Below are positions 41,716 through 50,479 of a DNA stretch of 64,000 bases, in pieces. The stretch lies in assembly GCF_008327685.1 (NCBI RefSeq), contig NZ_BDDE01000024.1, forward strand, positions 124,001 to 188,000, written 5' to 3'. The stretch is from Actinomadura sp. K4S16 (GTDB lineage Bacteria; Actinomycetota; Actinomycetes; Streptosporangiales; Streptosporangiaceae). Numbering within the stretch: the stretch's first letter is position 1; each line of letters begins with the position of its first letter. Below the pieces are notes generated by a model that saw only the letters and a list, made by a program, of their open reading frames with translations, did no database searches and had not been told where the DNA came from. The position numbers and the translations under genes were made by a program.

Positions 41716-42839
41716 CCGAAGAGGCAGGCCCGGTCGGGGGCGCGTCCCCCGCGCCGACCGCGGACGCCGTGCTGCGCCCGCACGCCGAGCAGGAGCACGC
41801 CGGCGAGCTGGCGCGGCTGGCCGAGCACGACGACCGGCCGCGGCCGCCCGGCTGGCGGCTGTCGCCCTGGGCGGTCACCACGTACCTGCTCGGCGGCGAA
41901 CTGCCGGACGGCACGCTGATCAGCCCGAAGTACGTGGGCCCGCGGCGGCTGATGGAGGTCGCGGTGGCGACGCTCGCGACCGACCGGGCGCTGCTGCTGC
42001 TCGGCGTCCCCGGCACGGCGAAGACCTGGGTGTCGGAGCATCTCGCCGCCGCGGTCAGCGGCGACTCCACGCTGCTCGTGCAGGGGACGGCGGGCACGGC
42101 GGAGGAGGCGATCCGCTACGGCTGGAACTACGCGCGGCTGCTCGCCGAGGGCCCCTCGGAGCGGGCGCTGGTGGAGAGCCCGCTGATGCGCGCGATGCGG
42201 CGCGGCGCGGTCGCCCGCATCGAGGAGCTGACCCGGATGCCCTCCGACGTCCAGGACACCCTCATCACCGTCCTGTCGGAGAAGACGCTGCCGGTGCCGG
42301 AGCTGAACACCGAGGTGCAGGCGCGCAAGGGCTTCACGGTCATCGCGACCGCCAACGACCGCGACCGGGGCGTGAACGAGCTGTCCAGCGCGCTGCGCCG
42401 CCGGTTCAACACGGTCGTGCTGCCGCTGCCGGAGTCCGTCGAGGACGAGGTGGAGATCGTCGCGCGCCGCGTCGACCAGATCGGCGCCGGGCTGGAGCTG
42501 CCCGAGAGCCCGGCGGGCCTGGAGGAGATCCGGCGCGTCGTCACGGTGTTCCGGGAGCTGCGCTCCGGCGCCACGGCCGACGGGCGCACCAAGCTGAAGT
42601 CGCCCAGCGGGACGCTCAGCACCGCCGAGGCCATCTCGGTGATCACCAGCGGGCTGGCCCTGGCGGCGCACTTCGGCGACGGCGTGCTGCGCGCCGCCGA
42701 CGTGGCGGGCGGGATCGTCGGCGCCGTCGTCCAGGACCCGGTGTCCGACCGCGTCGTGTGGCAGGAGTACCTGGAGGCGGTCGTCCGGGACCGCCCCGAG
42801 TGGCGCGACTTCTACCGCGCCTGCCGGGAGGTCTCTTGA
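41712..42839 (+). CDS. MoxR-type AAA+ ATPase
   Basis: 375-aa AAA ATPase. Walker A is GVPGTAKTW at 98-106, Walker B is AVARIEEL (Glu in place of the usual Asp before the catalytic Glu), sensor 1 is VIATANDRDRG and the arginine finger is SSALRRRFN. It belongs to the MoxR/dynein-like group that acts with VWA partners, here the fifth gene of the operon. GTG start overlaps the upstream stop; its stop overlaps the TTG start of DUF5682. Confidence 0.93.
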   Translation: MTEEAGPVGGASPAPTADAVLRPHAEQEHAGELARLAEHDDRPRPPGWRLSPWAVTTYLLGGELPDGTLISPKYVGPRRLMEVAVATLATDRALLLLGVPGTAKTWVSEHLAAAVSGDSTLLVQGTAGTAEEAIRYGWNYARLLAEGPSERALVESPLMRAMRRGAVARIEELTRMPSDVQDTLITVLSEKTLPVPELNTEVQARKGFTVIATANDRDRGVNELSSALRRRFNTVVLPLPESVEDEVEIVARRVDQIGAGLELPESPAGLEEIRRVVTVFRELRSGATADGRTKLKSPSGTLSTAEAISVITSGLALAAHFGDGVLRAADVAGGIVGAVVQDPVSDRVVWQEYLEAVVRDRPEWRDFYRACREVS

Positions 42840-45034
42840 GCGAGGTCGAAGTCTTCGGCATCCGGCACCACGGGCCGGGGTCGGCCCGCGCGCTGCGGGA
42901 TGCGCTGGAGGACTTCAAGCCGGACGCGGTGCTGATCGAGGGGCCGCCCGAGGCCGACGCGATCGTGGAGCTGGCGGGCGAGGCCGGGATGGTGCCGCCG
43001 GTCGCGCTGCTCGCCTACTCCCCCGCCCCCGCCGACGGCGACCGCAGGGCCGCGTTCTGGCCGTTCGCCGAGTTCAGCCCCGAATGGCAGGCGATCAGGT
43101 ACGGGCTGTCGGCGGGCGTCCCGGTCCGGTTCTGCGACCTGCCCGCCGCGAACCAGCTCGTCGCCGCGGAGGAGGAGCCGCCCGAGGAGGGGATCCGGCT
43201 CGACCCGCTCGGCTGGCTGGCGAAGGCCGCCGGGTACGACGACGCCGAGCGCTGGTGGGACGACGTGGTCGAGCACCGCCACGACGGCCCGTCGCCCTTC
43301 CCCGCCATCGGCGAGGCCATGGCGGAGCTGCGCGGCGGGCTCGAACCTCCCCCGCGGGAGGCGCAGCGCGAGGCCCACATGCGCCGGACGGTGCGCCGCG
43401 CCCTCAAGGAGGGGCTCGACCGGGTCGCGGTCGTGTGCGGGGCGTGGCACGTCCCCGCCCTGCGGGCCAGGGTCCCGGCGGCCCACGACGACAGGACGCT
43501 GCGCGGCCTGCCGAAGACGAAGGTCGCGATCACGTGGGTGCCGTGGACGCACGGGCGGCTCGCGGGGCGCTCCGGCTACGGCGCCGGCGTGCGCTCCCCC
43601 GGCTGGTACCACCACCTGTTCACGGCCCGCGACCGCCCGATCGAGCGCTGGCTGACCGCCGCCGCCCGCGTCCTGCGCGAGGAGGACCTGCACGTCTCCT
43701 CCGCGCACGTGATCGAGGCCGTCCGGCTCGCCGAGGCCCTCGCCGCGCTGCGCGGCCGCCCCCTCGCCGGGCTGGACGAGGTCACCGAGGCGACCCGGGC
43801 CGTCCTGTGCGAGGGCGCCGACCTGCCGGTCCGGCTCATCCAGGACCGGATGGTCGTCGGGGAGCGGCTCGGCGCCGTCCCGGAGCGGACCCCGATGGTG
43901 CCGCTCCAGCGCGACCTGCAGGCCGAGCAGCGGCGGCTCAGGCTGAGGCCGTCCGCGCTCGACAAGGAGCAGGACCTCGACCTCCGCAAGCCCACCGACC
44001 TGGAGCGCAGCCGCCTGCTGCACCGGCTCCGCCTGCTGGACGTGAACTGGGGCGTGCCGTCCGAGAGCCGCTCCAAGGGGACGTTCCGCGAGACGTGGAC
44101 GCTGGCCTGGCGGCCCGAGTTCGACGTGGAGCTGATCGAGGCCGGCGCGTGGGGCACCACCGTGCGGGGCGCGAGCACCGCCCGCGCCAAGGCGGCCGCC
44201 GAGGACGCGACCGCCCTCGCCGACCTCACCGCCGTGGCCGAGCGCTGCCTGCTCGCCGACCTCGGCGAGGCGCTCCCCGCGGTCATGCGCGCCCTCGCCG
44301 ACCGCGCCGCGGTGGACGCCGACGTCGCGCACCTGATGGCGGCGATGCCCGCGCTCGTCCGCGCGCTGCGCTACGGCGACGTCCGCGGCACCTCCACCGG
44401 CCCGCTGCGCACGGCGCTGGACGGCCTCGTCGTCCGCGTCTGCGTCGGCCTCCCGCCCGCGATCACCGGCCTGGACGACGACGCCGCCCGCGAGTTCCTC
44501 GGGCACGTCGACGCCGTCCACGGCGCCCTGTCCCTGCTCGCCGACGAGGGCCACATCGAGCGCTGGCGCCGCACCCTGGAGGGCCTGCTCGGCCGCCCGG
44601 ACACCCTGCACGGCCTCATCGAGGGCCGCCTGACCCGCCTCCTGCTCGACGCCGGGCGGCTGCACGACGTCCCCGACCGGATGGCGCGCGCGGTGTCCGT
44701 CGGCGCCGCGCCCGACCGCGCCGCCGCGTGGGTCGAGGGCTTCCTCGCCGGCGGCGGGCTCGTCCTCATGCACGACGAGGCGCTCCTGCGGCTCGTCGAC
44801 GAGTGGATCTCCGGGCTGCCCGCCGACTCGTTCACCGACGTCCTCCCCCTGCTGCGCCGCACCTTCGGCGCCTATCCCGCCGCCGAGCGCCGGGCCATCG
44901 GCGAGCGGCTCCGCCGCCGCGGCGCCGCTCCCGCCGGGCGGGCCGGGCCGGCGGAGGAGGACGTGGACGCGGCGCGGGCCGCGCCGGCGGCCGCAACGGC
45001 CCTGCGGATCCTCGGATGGGAGAGGCCCTCGTGA
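42836..45034 (+). CDS. DUF5682 family protein
   Basis: 732-aa protein. The N-terminus VEVFGIRHHGPGSARALRDAL...VLIEGPPEAD, with a later VVCGAWHVPALR, resembles TraB/erythromycin-esterase-like folds with conserved His and Glu and is the hallmark of DUF5682. The C-terminal half is helical. The start is TTG 42836, with GGGAGG upstream, embedded in the stop of the ATPase gene (TTGA). It may be the effector or substrate-handling part of the MoxR/VWA system; the activity is unknown. Confidence 0.78.
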   Translation: MSEVEVFGIRHHGPGSARALRDALEDFKPDAVLIEGPPEADAIVELAGEAGMVPPVALLAYSPAPADGDRRAAFWPFAEFSPEWQAIRYGLSAGVPVRFCDLPAANQLVAAEEEPPEEGIRLDPLGWLAKAAGYDDAERWWDDVVEHRHDGPSPFPAIGEAMAELRGGLEPPPREAQREAHMRRTVRRALKEGLDRVAVVCGAWHVPALRARVPAAHDDRTLRGLPKTKVAITWVPWTHGRLAGRSGYGAGVRSPGWYHHLFTARDRPIERWLTAAARVLREEDLHVSSAHVIEAVRLAEALAALRGRPLAGLDEVTEATRAVLCEGADLPVRLIQDRMVVGERLGAVPERTPMVPLQRDLQAEQRRLRLRPSALDKEQDLDLRKPTDLERSRLLHRLRLLDVNWGVPSESRSKGTFRETWTLAWRPEFDVELIEAGAWGTTVRGASTARAKAAAEDATALADLTAVAERCLLADLGEALPAVMRALADRAAVDADVAHLMAAMPALVRALRYGDVRGTSTGPLRTALDGLVVRVCVGLPPAITGLDDDAAREFLGHVDAVHGALSLLADEGHIERWRRTLEGLLGRPDTLHGLIEGRLTRLLLDAGRLHDVPDRMARAVSVGAAPDRAAAWVEGFLAGGGLVLMHDEALLRLVDEWISGLPADSFTDVLPLLRRTFGAYPAAERRAIGERLRRRGAAPAGRAGPAEEDVDAARAAPAAATALRILGWERPS

Positions 45035-46239
45035 GCGACGAGACCGTGACCGACGAGCACGTGAGCGGCGAGAGCGCGGACGACCGGCTGCGGCGCTGGC
45101 GGCTGGTCCTCGGCGGCGACCAGGCCGACGGGACCGGGGCGACGCTGGCCGGGGACGACGTCCGCATGGACGGGGCGCTGGAGCGGCTCTACGGGGCCGG
45201 CGGCGGCGAGGGGCGGCCCAGGCCGGGGCGGCGCGGCGCCGGGCTCGGCGACTCGGCGCCTTCGGTGGCCCGGTGGCTCGGCGACATCCGCGCGTACTTC
45301 CCGTCGAGCGTCGTGCGGGTGATGCAGAAGGACGCGATCGAGCGCCTCGACCTCACCCGGCTGCTGCTGGAGCCGGAGATGCTGGACGCCGTCGAGCCGG
45401 ACGTCCACCTCGTCGGGACCCTGCTGTCGCTGAACCGGGTGCTGCCCGACAAGGCGCGGGAGTCGGCGCGGGCGGTGGTCCGCAAGGTCGTCCGCGACCT
45501 GGAGCGGCGGCTCGCGCAGAAGACGCGCTCGGCCGTCGGCGGGGCCCTGGACCGGTCCGCGCGGGTGCTGCGCCCGAGGCGGCTCGCCGACGTCGACTGG
45601 GACCGCACGATCCGCGCGAACCTGCGCCACTATCTGCCCGAGCAGGGGACGCTCGTGCCGGAGCGGCTGATCGGGTACGGCAGGCGGCGGCAGGCCGTCA
45701 AGCGGGACGTGGTGCTCGCGATCGACCAGAGCGGGTCGATGGCGGCCTCGGTGGTGTACGCGAGCGTGTTCGGGGCGGTGCTGGCGTCGATGCGGTCGCT
45801 GCGCACGTCGCTGGTGGTGTTCGACACCAGCGTGGTCGACCTCACCGACCAGCTCCACGACCCGGTCGAGGTGCTGTTCGGCACGCAGCTCGGCGGCGGC
45901 ACCGACATCAACCGGGCCGTCGCGTACTGCCAGGGGCTGGTGACGCGGCCGGCCGAGACGATCCTCGTGCTGGTCAGCGACCTGTACGAGGGCGGGATCC
46001 GCGACGAGATGCTGCAGCGGGTCGCGACCCTGACGGCGGCGGGCGTGCAGGTCGTCGTGCTGCTCGCCCTGTCGGACGAGGGCGCGCCCGCCTACGACCA
46101 CGACAACGCGGCGGCGCTGGCCGCGATGGGCGTCCCGGCGTTCGCGTGCACGCCGGACGCCTTCCCCGGCCTGATGGCCGCGGCCATCGAACGGCGCGAC
46201 CTCGGGGAGTGGTCCGAGCGCGCCGCGGGAGACCGGTGA
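45031..46239 (+). CDS. VWA domain (CoxE-like) protein
   Basis: 402-aa protein. The C-terminal half is a von Willebrand A domain with an intact MIDAS: DQSGS at 232-236, the Thr/Asp of GGGTDI and the Asp of LVSDLYEGG. The N-terminal half is charged and helical. GTG 45031 overlaps the DUF5682 stop and has GGGAGAGG upstream. It would bind a Mg2+-dependent partner and couple to the operon's AAA ATPase. It ends five bases from the convergent kinase. Confidence 0.93.
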   Translation: MSDETVTDEHVSGESADDRLRRWRLVLGGDQADGTGATLAGDDVRMDGALERLYGAGGGEGRPRPGRRGAGLGDSAPSVARWLGDIRAYFPSSVVRVMQKDAIERLDLTRLLLEPEMLDAVEPDVHLVGTLLSLNRVLPDKARESARAVVRKVVRDLERRLAQKTRSAVGGALDRSARVLRPRRLADVDWDRTIRANLRHYLPEQGTLVPERLIGYGRRRQAVKRDVVLAIDQSGSMAASVVYASVFGAVLASMRSLRTSLVVFDTSVVDLTDQLHDPVEVLFGTQLGGGTDINRAVAYCQGLVTRPAETILVLVSDLYEGGIRDEMLQRVATLTAAGVQVVVLLALSDEGAPAYDHDNAAALAAMGVPAFACTPDAFPGLMAAAIERRDLGEWSERAAGDR

Positions 46240-46244
46240 CGGCG

Positions 46245-47729
46245 TCAGCGGGAGGGGCGGGACAGGCCGCGCGCCAGTAGGACCACCACGACGGCGGTCA
46301 GGGCGGCGTGGCCCGCCAGCGCGGACGGCTGGATCTGGACGAGCGCGCCCCAGGCCGCCCACATCGCGACGCGGGCGACGCGGGCGGCCATCACCGTCCA
46401 CGCCGCGGGACGGCTGCCGCGCCACGCCAGGATCACCCCGACCAGGGTGACCACCGCGACGACGGCGAACGACGAGGCCACCACGGGCAGCAGGCCGCCC
46501 CGGTGGCCCTCGCTGAGGGACGGCCGGGCGATCAGGATCGCGAGGGCGGCGACGTCCAGGGCGGCGAGCAGCCCGGCGAGGAGCAGGCCGGTCACGACCG
46601 CCGGACCGCGCCGCAGCCGCCGCGGCCCCGCCTGCGCGGCGGACGCCGGCGGGCCCGGAGCGGGCGCGGGCGGGATCGGACCCGGCGGAGTCGGCGCGGG
46701 CGCGGTCGGAGTCGGGGCGTGCGGGGTGGGCGCGTGCGGGGTGGGCGCGTGCGGGGTGGGCGCAGGCGGTGGCGGCGTCCGGGGCCCCGGCGCCTGGACG
46801 AACGCGCCGCCGGCCGGTTCCGGCGCGGGGACGGCGTCGGGCGCGGGCCTCGGCGCCGGGGCCGTCGGCGGGGCGAGGCGCTCGGTGGGGATCTCCAGCC
46901 GGGCGTGCCTCTCGCTCTCGCCGAGCAGCCAGAGCAGGACGTCCTCGGAGGTGGGGCGGGCCTGCGGGTCCTTGGCGAGGCACGCGGCGGCGACCTCGGC
47001 GAGCGGGCCGGGCAGGGCGCCGAGGTCGGGCGTCTCGTGCAGGATCCGGTACATCACCGCGGGCAGCGGGCCGCCCGCGAACGGGTCGCGGCCGGTGGCG
47101 GCGAACAGCAGGGTGCTCGCCCACGAGAACAGGTCGGCGGACGGCCCGACCCGCCCGGTGAACTGCTCGGGGGCCATGTAGGCGGGCGTGCCGACGACCT
47201 GGCTCGTCATGGTCGCGCCCGCGTCGAACGCGCGGGCGATCCCGAAGTCGATCACCCGCGGCCCGTCCGGGCCCATCAGCACGTTCTGCGGCTTGAGGTC
47301 GCGGTGCACGACGTTCGCGCGGTGGATGGCCGACAGCGCCGTCACCGAACTGATCGCGAGCCGGTCGAGGGCGGCGCCGGTGCGCGGCCCCTCGTCGCGG
47401 ACGAGGGCGCGCAGCGACGGCCCCGGCACGTACTCGCTGACGATGTAGGGGCGGTCGCCCGCCACGTCGGCGGCGAGCATCTGCGCGGTGCAGAACCCGG
47501 CGACCCGCTCCAGCACCGCCAGCTCGCGGACGAACCGCTCTCGCGCGTTCGCGTCCCCGACGAGCTGGGCGTGCAGGAGCTTGACGGCGACGCGGGAGGG
47601 CCCGGGGCCCGGCGCCGCGGGCCTGCCGAGGTACACCACCCCCTGGCCGCCGGCGCCGATCCGGCCGAGCAGCTCCCAGCCGCCGAGCCGGGTGGGATCG
47701 GCCGCCGTGAGGGGAACCGGACCCGCCAT
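46245..47729 (-). CDS. Ser/Thr protein kinase with C-terminal membrane helices
   Basis: 494-aa Hanks-type kinase. Catalytic domain residues about 15-285: glycine loop GAGGQG, Lys50 (VAVK), HRDLKPQN at 142-149, IDFGIAR and the APE-equivalent MAPEQF. A Pro/Ala linker contains four near-identical APTPH-type units, encoded by a 15-base direct repeat around 46710-46760. The last ~125 residues hold about four membrane helices with no extracellular sensor. ATG 47729 has GGGGGTG upstream. Divergent from the DUF6777 lipoprotein. Confidence 0.9.
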   Translation of the reverse strand: MAGPVPLTAADPTRLGGWELLGRIGAGGQGVVYLGRPAAPGPGPSRVAVKLLHAQLVGDANARERFVRELAVLERVAGFCTAQMLAADVAGDRPYIVSEYVPGPSLRALVRDEGPRTGAALDRLAISSVTALSAIHRANVVHRDLKPQNVLMGPDGPRVIDFGIARAFDAGATMTSQVVGTPAYMAPEQFTGRVGPSADLFSWASTLLFAATGRDPFAGGPLPAVMYRILHETPDLGALPGPLAEVAAACLAKDPQARPTSEDVLLWLLGESERHARLEIPTERLAPPTAPAPRPAPDAVPAPEPAGGAFVQAPGPRTPPPPAPTPHAPTPHAPTPHAPTPTAPAPTPPGPIPPAPAPGPPASAAQAGPRRLRRGPAVVTGLLLAGLLAALDVAALAILIARPSLSEGHRGGLLPVVASSFAVVAVVTLVGVILAWRGSRPAAWTVMAARVARVAMWAAWGALVQIQPSALAGHAALTAVVVVLLARGLSRPSR

Positions 47730-47830
47730 TCGCACCCCCGCGAAAAAAATCGAGCATTCCTGCGGGCACAAAACCGCTCCGCCCGGCATCGAAGAGTATA
47801 GGTTCGGCGAACCCGAGGCGGGGGAAGAGG

Positions 47831-48907
47831 ATGCTGGAGATTCGTTCGACAATTGCGCGGCCCGGGGCCCGCGCCCGGTCGCTGGCGGGGGCCGTCGCGG
47901 CCCTCGTGGCGGCGGCGGGCGCGCTGTCCGGGTGCGGGGACGCCGGCGCGACCATCACGCGGCTGACGGTGGGATCGCCCGGTCCCGAGCCGTACACGCT
48001 GGTGGCCGGCACCGACCGGAGCGACGTGAAGGCGCGGCCGCAGGCAGGCGGCACGAGGGAGGGGGACGCACCGGGACTCTACGGCGGGACGCGCCGGGCC
48101 TCGACCTGCGACCGGGCCAGACTGGCCGCGTTCCTGCAGGCCAACCCGGAGAAGGCGCGGGCGTGGGCGCAGGTGCAGGGCATCGCGGCGAGCGACATCC
48201 CGCGGTACGTGTCGCGGCTGACGCCGGTGCTGCTGCGCACCGACACGCTGGTCACCAACCACGGGTACTCCGAGGGCCGGGCGACGAGCGGCCCCGCCGT
48301 CCTGCAGGCCGGAATGGGCGTTCTGGTCAATGGTTACGGTGTGCCCACGGTGAAGTGCAATTGCGGCAATCCCCTCACTCCGCCCGACAAAAAGATCTCT
48401 ACCCGGAACGCGGCGTACAGTGGCCGGTCCTGGCCGGGATTCGAGAAGGGGAATGTCACCCGGATCCGGCCGCGGGATTCCCGGGAAGGGACGATCACCA
48501 CTTTCGTCCTGGTCGACCCGGAGGCCACGATGGGGTTCGAGCGGCCCCGCGCCACCGAGGGCAAGGCGGACGGGCCCCCGACCGCGCTGCCGGTGACGGA
48601 GACGGTGGCCGCGCCGAGCGACTCGCCCGCGCCGTCCGGCTCGGGCCTGGAGTCGCCGGGCACCGAGTCGCCGGGCACCGAGTCGCCCGGCACGGGGACT
48701 CCCGGCACGGAGACGCCCGGGCCGCAGACGCCGAGGACGGAGCCGCCCGGGCCGGAGACGCCGGAGCCCGGGCCCTCGACCCCGGGCGCGGGCGTGACCA
48801 CGCAGGCCCCGGGTACGGGCGCCGGGGGGATGGAGACGCCGGGCGAGGGCGGGCACGGACCGGTGTCCCTGCCGCCGTCGGAGGAGCCCGCTCCCGTGAC
48901 CTCCTGA
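47831..48907 (+). CDS. DUF6777 lipoprotein
   Basis: 358-aa predicted lipoprotein with a signal peptide and lipobox ending ALSGC near residue 35. The conserved region (about 50-190: PYTLVAGTDRSDVK, PGLYGGTRR.STCD, FLQANPEKARAWA, DTLVTNHGYSEG, VKCNCGNPLTPP) agrees with DUF6777. The last ~120 residues are a low-complexity Pro/Gly/Thr/Glu tail with repeats of ESPGT/ETPG. Such proteins often neighbour Ser/Thr kinases, as here. Function unknown; surface-exposed. Confidence 0.78.
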   Translation: MLEIRSTIARPGARARSLAGAVAALVAAAGALSGCGDAGATITRLTVGSPGPEPYTLVAGTDRSDVKARPQAGGTREGDAPGLYGGTRRASTCDRARLAAFLQANPEKARAWAQVQGIAASDIPRYVSRLTPVLLRTDTLVTNHGYSEGRATSGPAVLQAGMGVLVNGYGVPTVKCNCGNPLTPPDKKISTRNAAYSGRSWPGFEKGNVTRIRPRDSREGTITTFVLVDPEATMGFERPRATEGKADGPPTALPVTETVAAPSDSPAPSGSGLESPGTESPGTESPGTGTPGTETPGPQTPRTEPPGPETPEPGPSTPGAGVTTQAPGTGAGGMETPGEGGHGPVSLPPSEEPAPVTS

Positions 48908-48918
48908 CCCTGGTGCGC

Positions 48919-48938
48919 TATCTTTGCTCATATGAGCA
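48919..48938 (+). promoter_or_regulatory. Leaderless ArsR promoter with operator over the start codon
   Basis: TATCTT (48919-48924) ends seven bases before ATG 48932. The perfect palindrome TGCTCATATGAGCA (48925-48938) begins right after it and contains the start codon. A bound ArsR dimer would block transcription start, giving autorepression of the regulator/exporter operon. Confidence 0.78.
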
Positions 48939-49321
48939 GTGCTTCAGATGTCATCGCCCCGGACGCCTGCGCCGTCCGGGTGGTCGACGCCGCGAAGGTC
49001 GCCGCCGTCTCGGCGTCCCTGCCGGACGGGGACACGATCACCGAGCTGGCGCAGGTGTTCGGGCTGCTGTCCGACCCCGGACGGCTGCGGGTGATCACCG
49101 CGCTGCTCGAAGGAGGGGAGATGTGCGTGTGCGACATCGCGGCGGCCTGCGGGCACTCGGAGTCCGCGGTCTCGCACGCCCTGCGCCTGCTGCGCGCCAA
49201 CCGCGTGGTCCGGGTCCGCCGCGCCGGCCGGATGGCCTACTACCGGCTGGCCGACTCGCACGTCCGGCTGCTGCTCGATCTCGCCCTCACCCACGTCGGC
49301 CACGGGGAGGAAGGCACATGA
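48932..49321 (+). CDS. ArsR/SmtB family zinc-sensing repressor
   Basis: 129-aa winged-helix repressor. The recognition region is CDIAAACGHSESAVSHALRLLRAN. The C-terminal helix carries Asp108, His110, His121 and His124, the D-x-H-x10-H-x2-H pattern of the CzrA/SmtB alpha-5 zinc site. Cys65 and Cys67 (MCVCD) could form an additional site. It probably senses Zn(II) or Co(II) and derepresses the downstream exporter, whose ATG overlaps its stop. Confidence 0.92.
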   Translation: MSSASDVIAPDACAVRVVDAAKVAAVSASLPDGDTITELAQVFGLLSDPGRLRVITALLEGGEMCVCDIAAACGHSESAVSHALRLLRANRVVRVRRAGRMAYYRLADSHVRLLLDLALTHVGHGEEGT

Positions 49322-50355
49322 TCGGGGACCGTGAGGACGCGCCCGGCAAGCGGGGGCACGAAGGGCACGGCCACGGGCACGGGCACGGCCACGGGCACGC
49401 CGTCTCGGCGGGGGCCGACCGGCGGCTGCTGACCGGCGCGCTGGCGCTGATCGTCGCCTACATGTCGGGCGAGGTGGTCATCGGCCTGCTCGCCGGGTCG
49501 CTGGCGCTGATCACCGACGCCGCGCACATGATGACCGACGCGTTCGCGATCGCGCTGGCGCTGGTCGCGATGCGCATCGCCGCGCGCCCGCCGAAGGGCG
49601 GGTACACCTTCGGCCTGCGCCGCGCCGAGATCCTGTCCGCGCAGCTCAACGGCCTGACGCTGATCCTGCTCACCGTCTACTTCGTGTACGAGGGCGTCCG
49701 GCGGCTGATCGAGCCGCCCGCCGTGGAGGGGCAGTTCGTCTTCTGGACGGCCCTCGCGGGCATCGCCGTCAACGTCGCGGCGACCGTGCTGATCAGCCGG
49801 GCCGACCGGCGCAGCCTGAACGTCGAGGGCGCGTTCCAGCACATCCTGAACGACCTGTTCGCGTTCGTCGCCACCGCGGTCGCGGGCCTGGTCGTGTGGA
49901 CGACCGGCTTCGCCCGCGCGGACGCGATCGCCTCGCTGGTGGTGGCCGCGCTGATGCTCAAGGCCGGGTACCGGCTGCTGCGGGACGCGGGCCGGGTGCT
50001 CATGGAGGCCGCGCCCGCCGGCGTCGACCCGTCCGAGCTCGGCGCCCGGCTCGCGGGGCGCCCGTGCGTGGAGGAGGTCCACGACCTGCACGTGTGGGAG
50101 GTCAGCTCGGGCTACCCGGCGCTGTCGGCGCACGTGCTCGTCGACACGCAGGGCGACTGCCACGCCGTCCGCCGCGACCTCCAGGAGCTGCTGCGCGACG
50201 CCTACGGGATCACGCACACGACGCTGGAGGTCGACCACGTGGACGAGCCCGCCGGCGGCGGGCACGGCCACTGCGACGACGCGCACGGCCCCCGCCATAT
50301 GGCGGAGGCCGACGAGCCCCACGAGCACGCGGGCACCACCCCGTGCGACCACTAG
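49318..50355 (+). CDS. czcD: CDF family zinc/cation exporter
   Basis: 345-aa cation diffusion facilitator. A His-rich N-terminus (HGHGHGHGH) and C-terminal His/Asp tail probably bind metal. Six membrane helices include the HxxxD metal sites DAAHMMTDAF (helix II) and HILNDLFAF (helix V), a zinc-type arrangement. The cytoplasmic domain contains VHDLHVWEV. Start overlaps the ArsR stop (ATGA). It exports Zn2+ or Co2+ in exchange for protons; the gene name is by family. Confidence 0.93.
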   Translation: MIGDREDAPGKRGHEGHGHGHGHGHGHAVSAGADRRLLTGALALIVAYMSGEVVIGLLAGSLALITDAAHMMTDAFAIALALVAMRIAARPPKGGYTFGLRRAEILSAQLNGLTLILLTVYFVYEGVRRLIEPPAVEGQFVFWTALAGIAVNVAATVLISRADRRSLNVEGAFQHILNDLFAFVATAVAGLVVWTTGFARADAIASLVVAALMLKAGYRLLRDAGRVLMEAAPAGVDPSELGARLAGRPCVEEVHDLHVWEVSSGYPALSAHVLVDTQGDCHAVRRDLQELLRDAYGITHTTLEVDHVDEPAGGGHGHCDDAHGPRHMAEADEPHEHAGTTPCDH

Positions 50356-50431
50356 CCGCGCGGTCGCGAGGGCCGGTCGGCCGCGGGGCCCAGTGGTCGC
50401 CGAGCCCTCGGGAAGCGCAGGGCCTACCGCC

Positions 50432-50476
50432 GGCGGGCCCCGCGGCCGGGGTGATCGGCCGGCCGGCGGGGCCCGG
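50432..50476. terminator. Long GC hairpin between convergent exporter and GH44 genes
   Basis: A near-perfect inverted repeat of about 16 bases, CGGGCCCCGC-type arm near 50434-50449 and its complement near 50459-50476, lies between the two convergent stop codons. It lacks a T tract but is well placed as a bidirectional terminator. Confidence 0.5.
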
Positions 50477-50479
50477 TGG

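Noticed and set aside
46700..46760. Short direct repeats as a CRISPR-like array
   Set aside because: They are contiguous 15-base in-frame units encoding an APTPH-type Pro-rich linker of the kinase, without spacers.
48640..48730. Repeats near the DUF6777 gene end as a regulatory repeat
   Set aside because: They encode an in-frame ESPGT/ETPG low-complexity tail.
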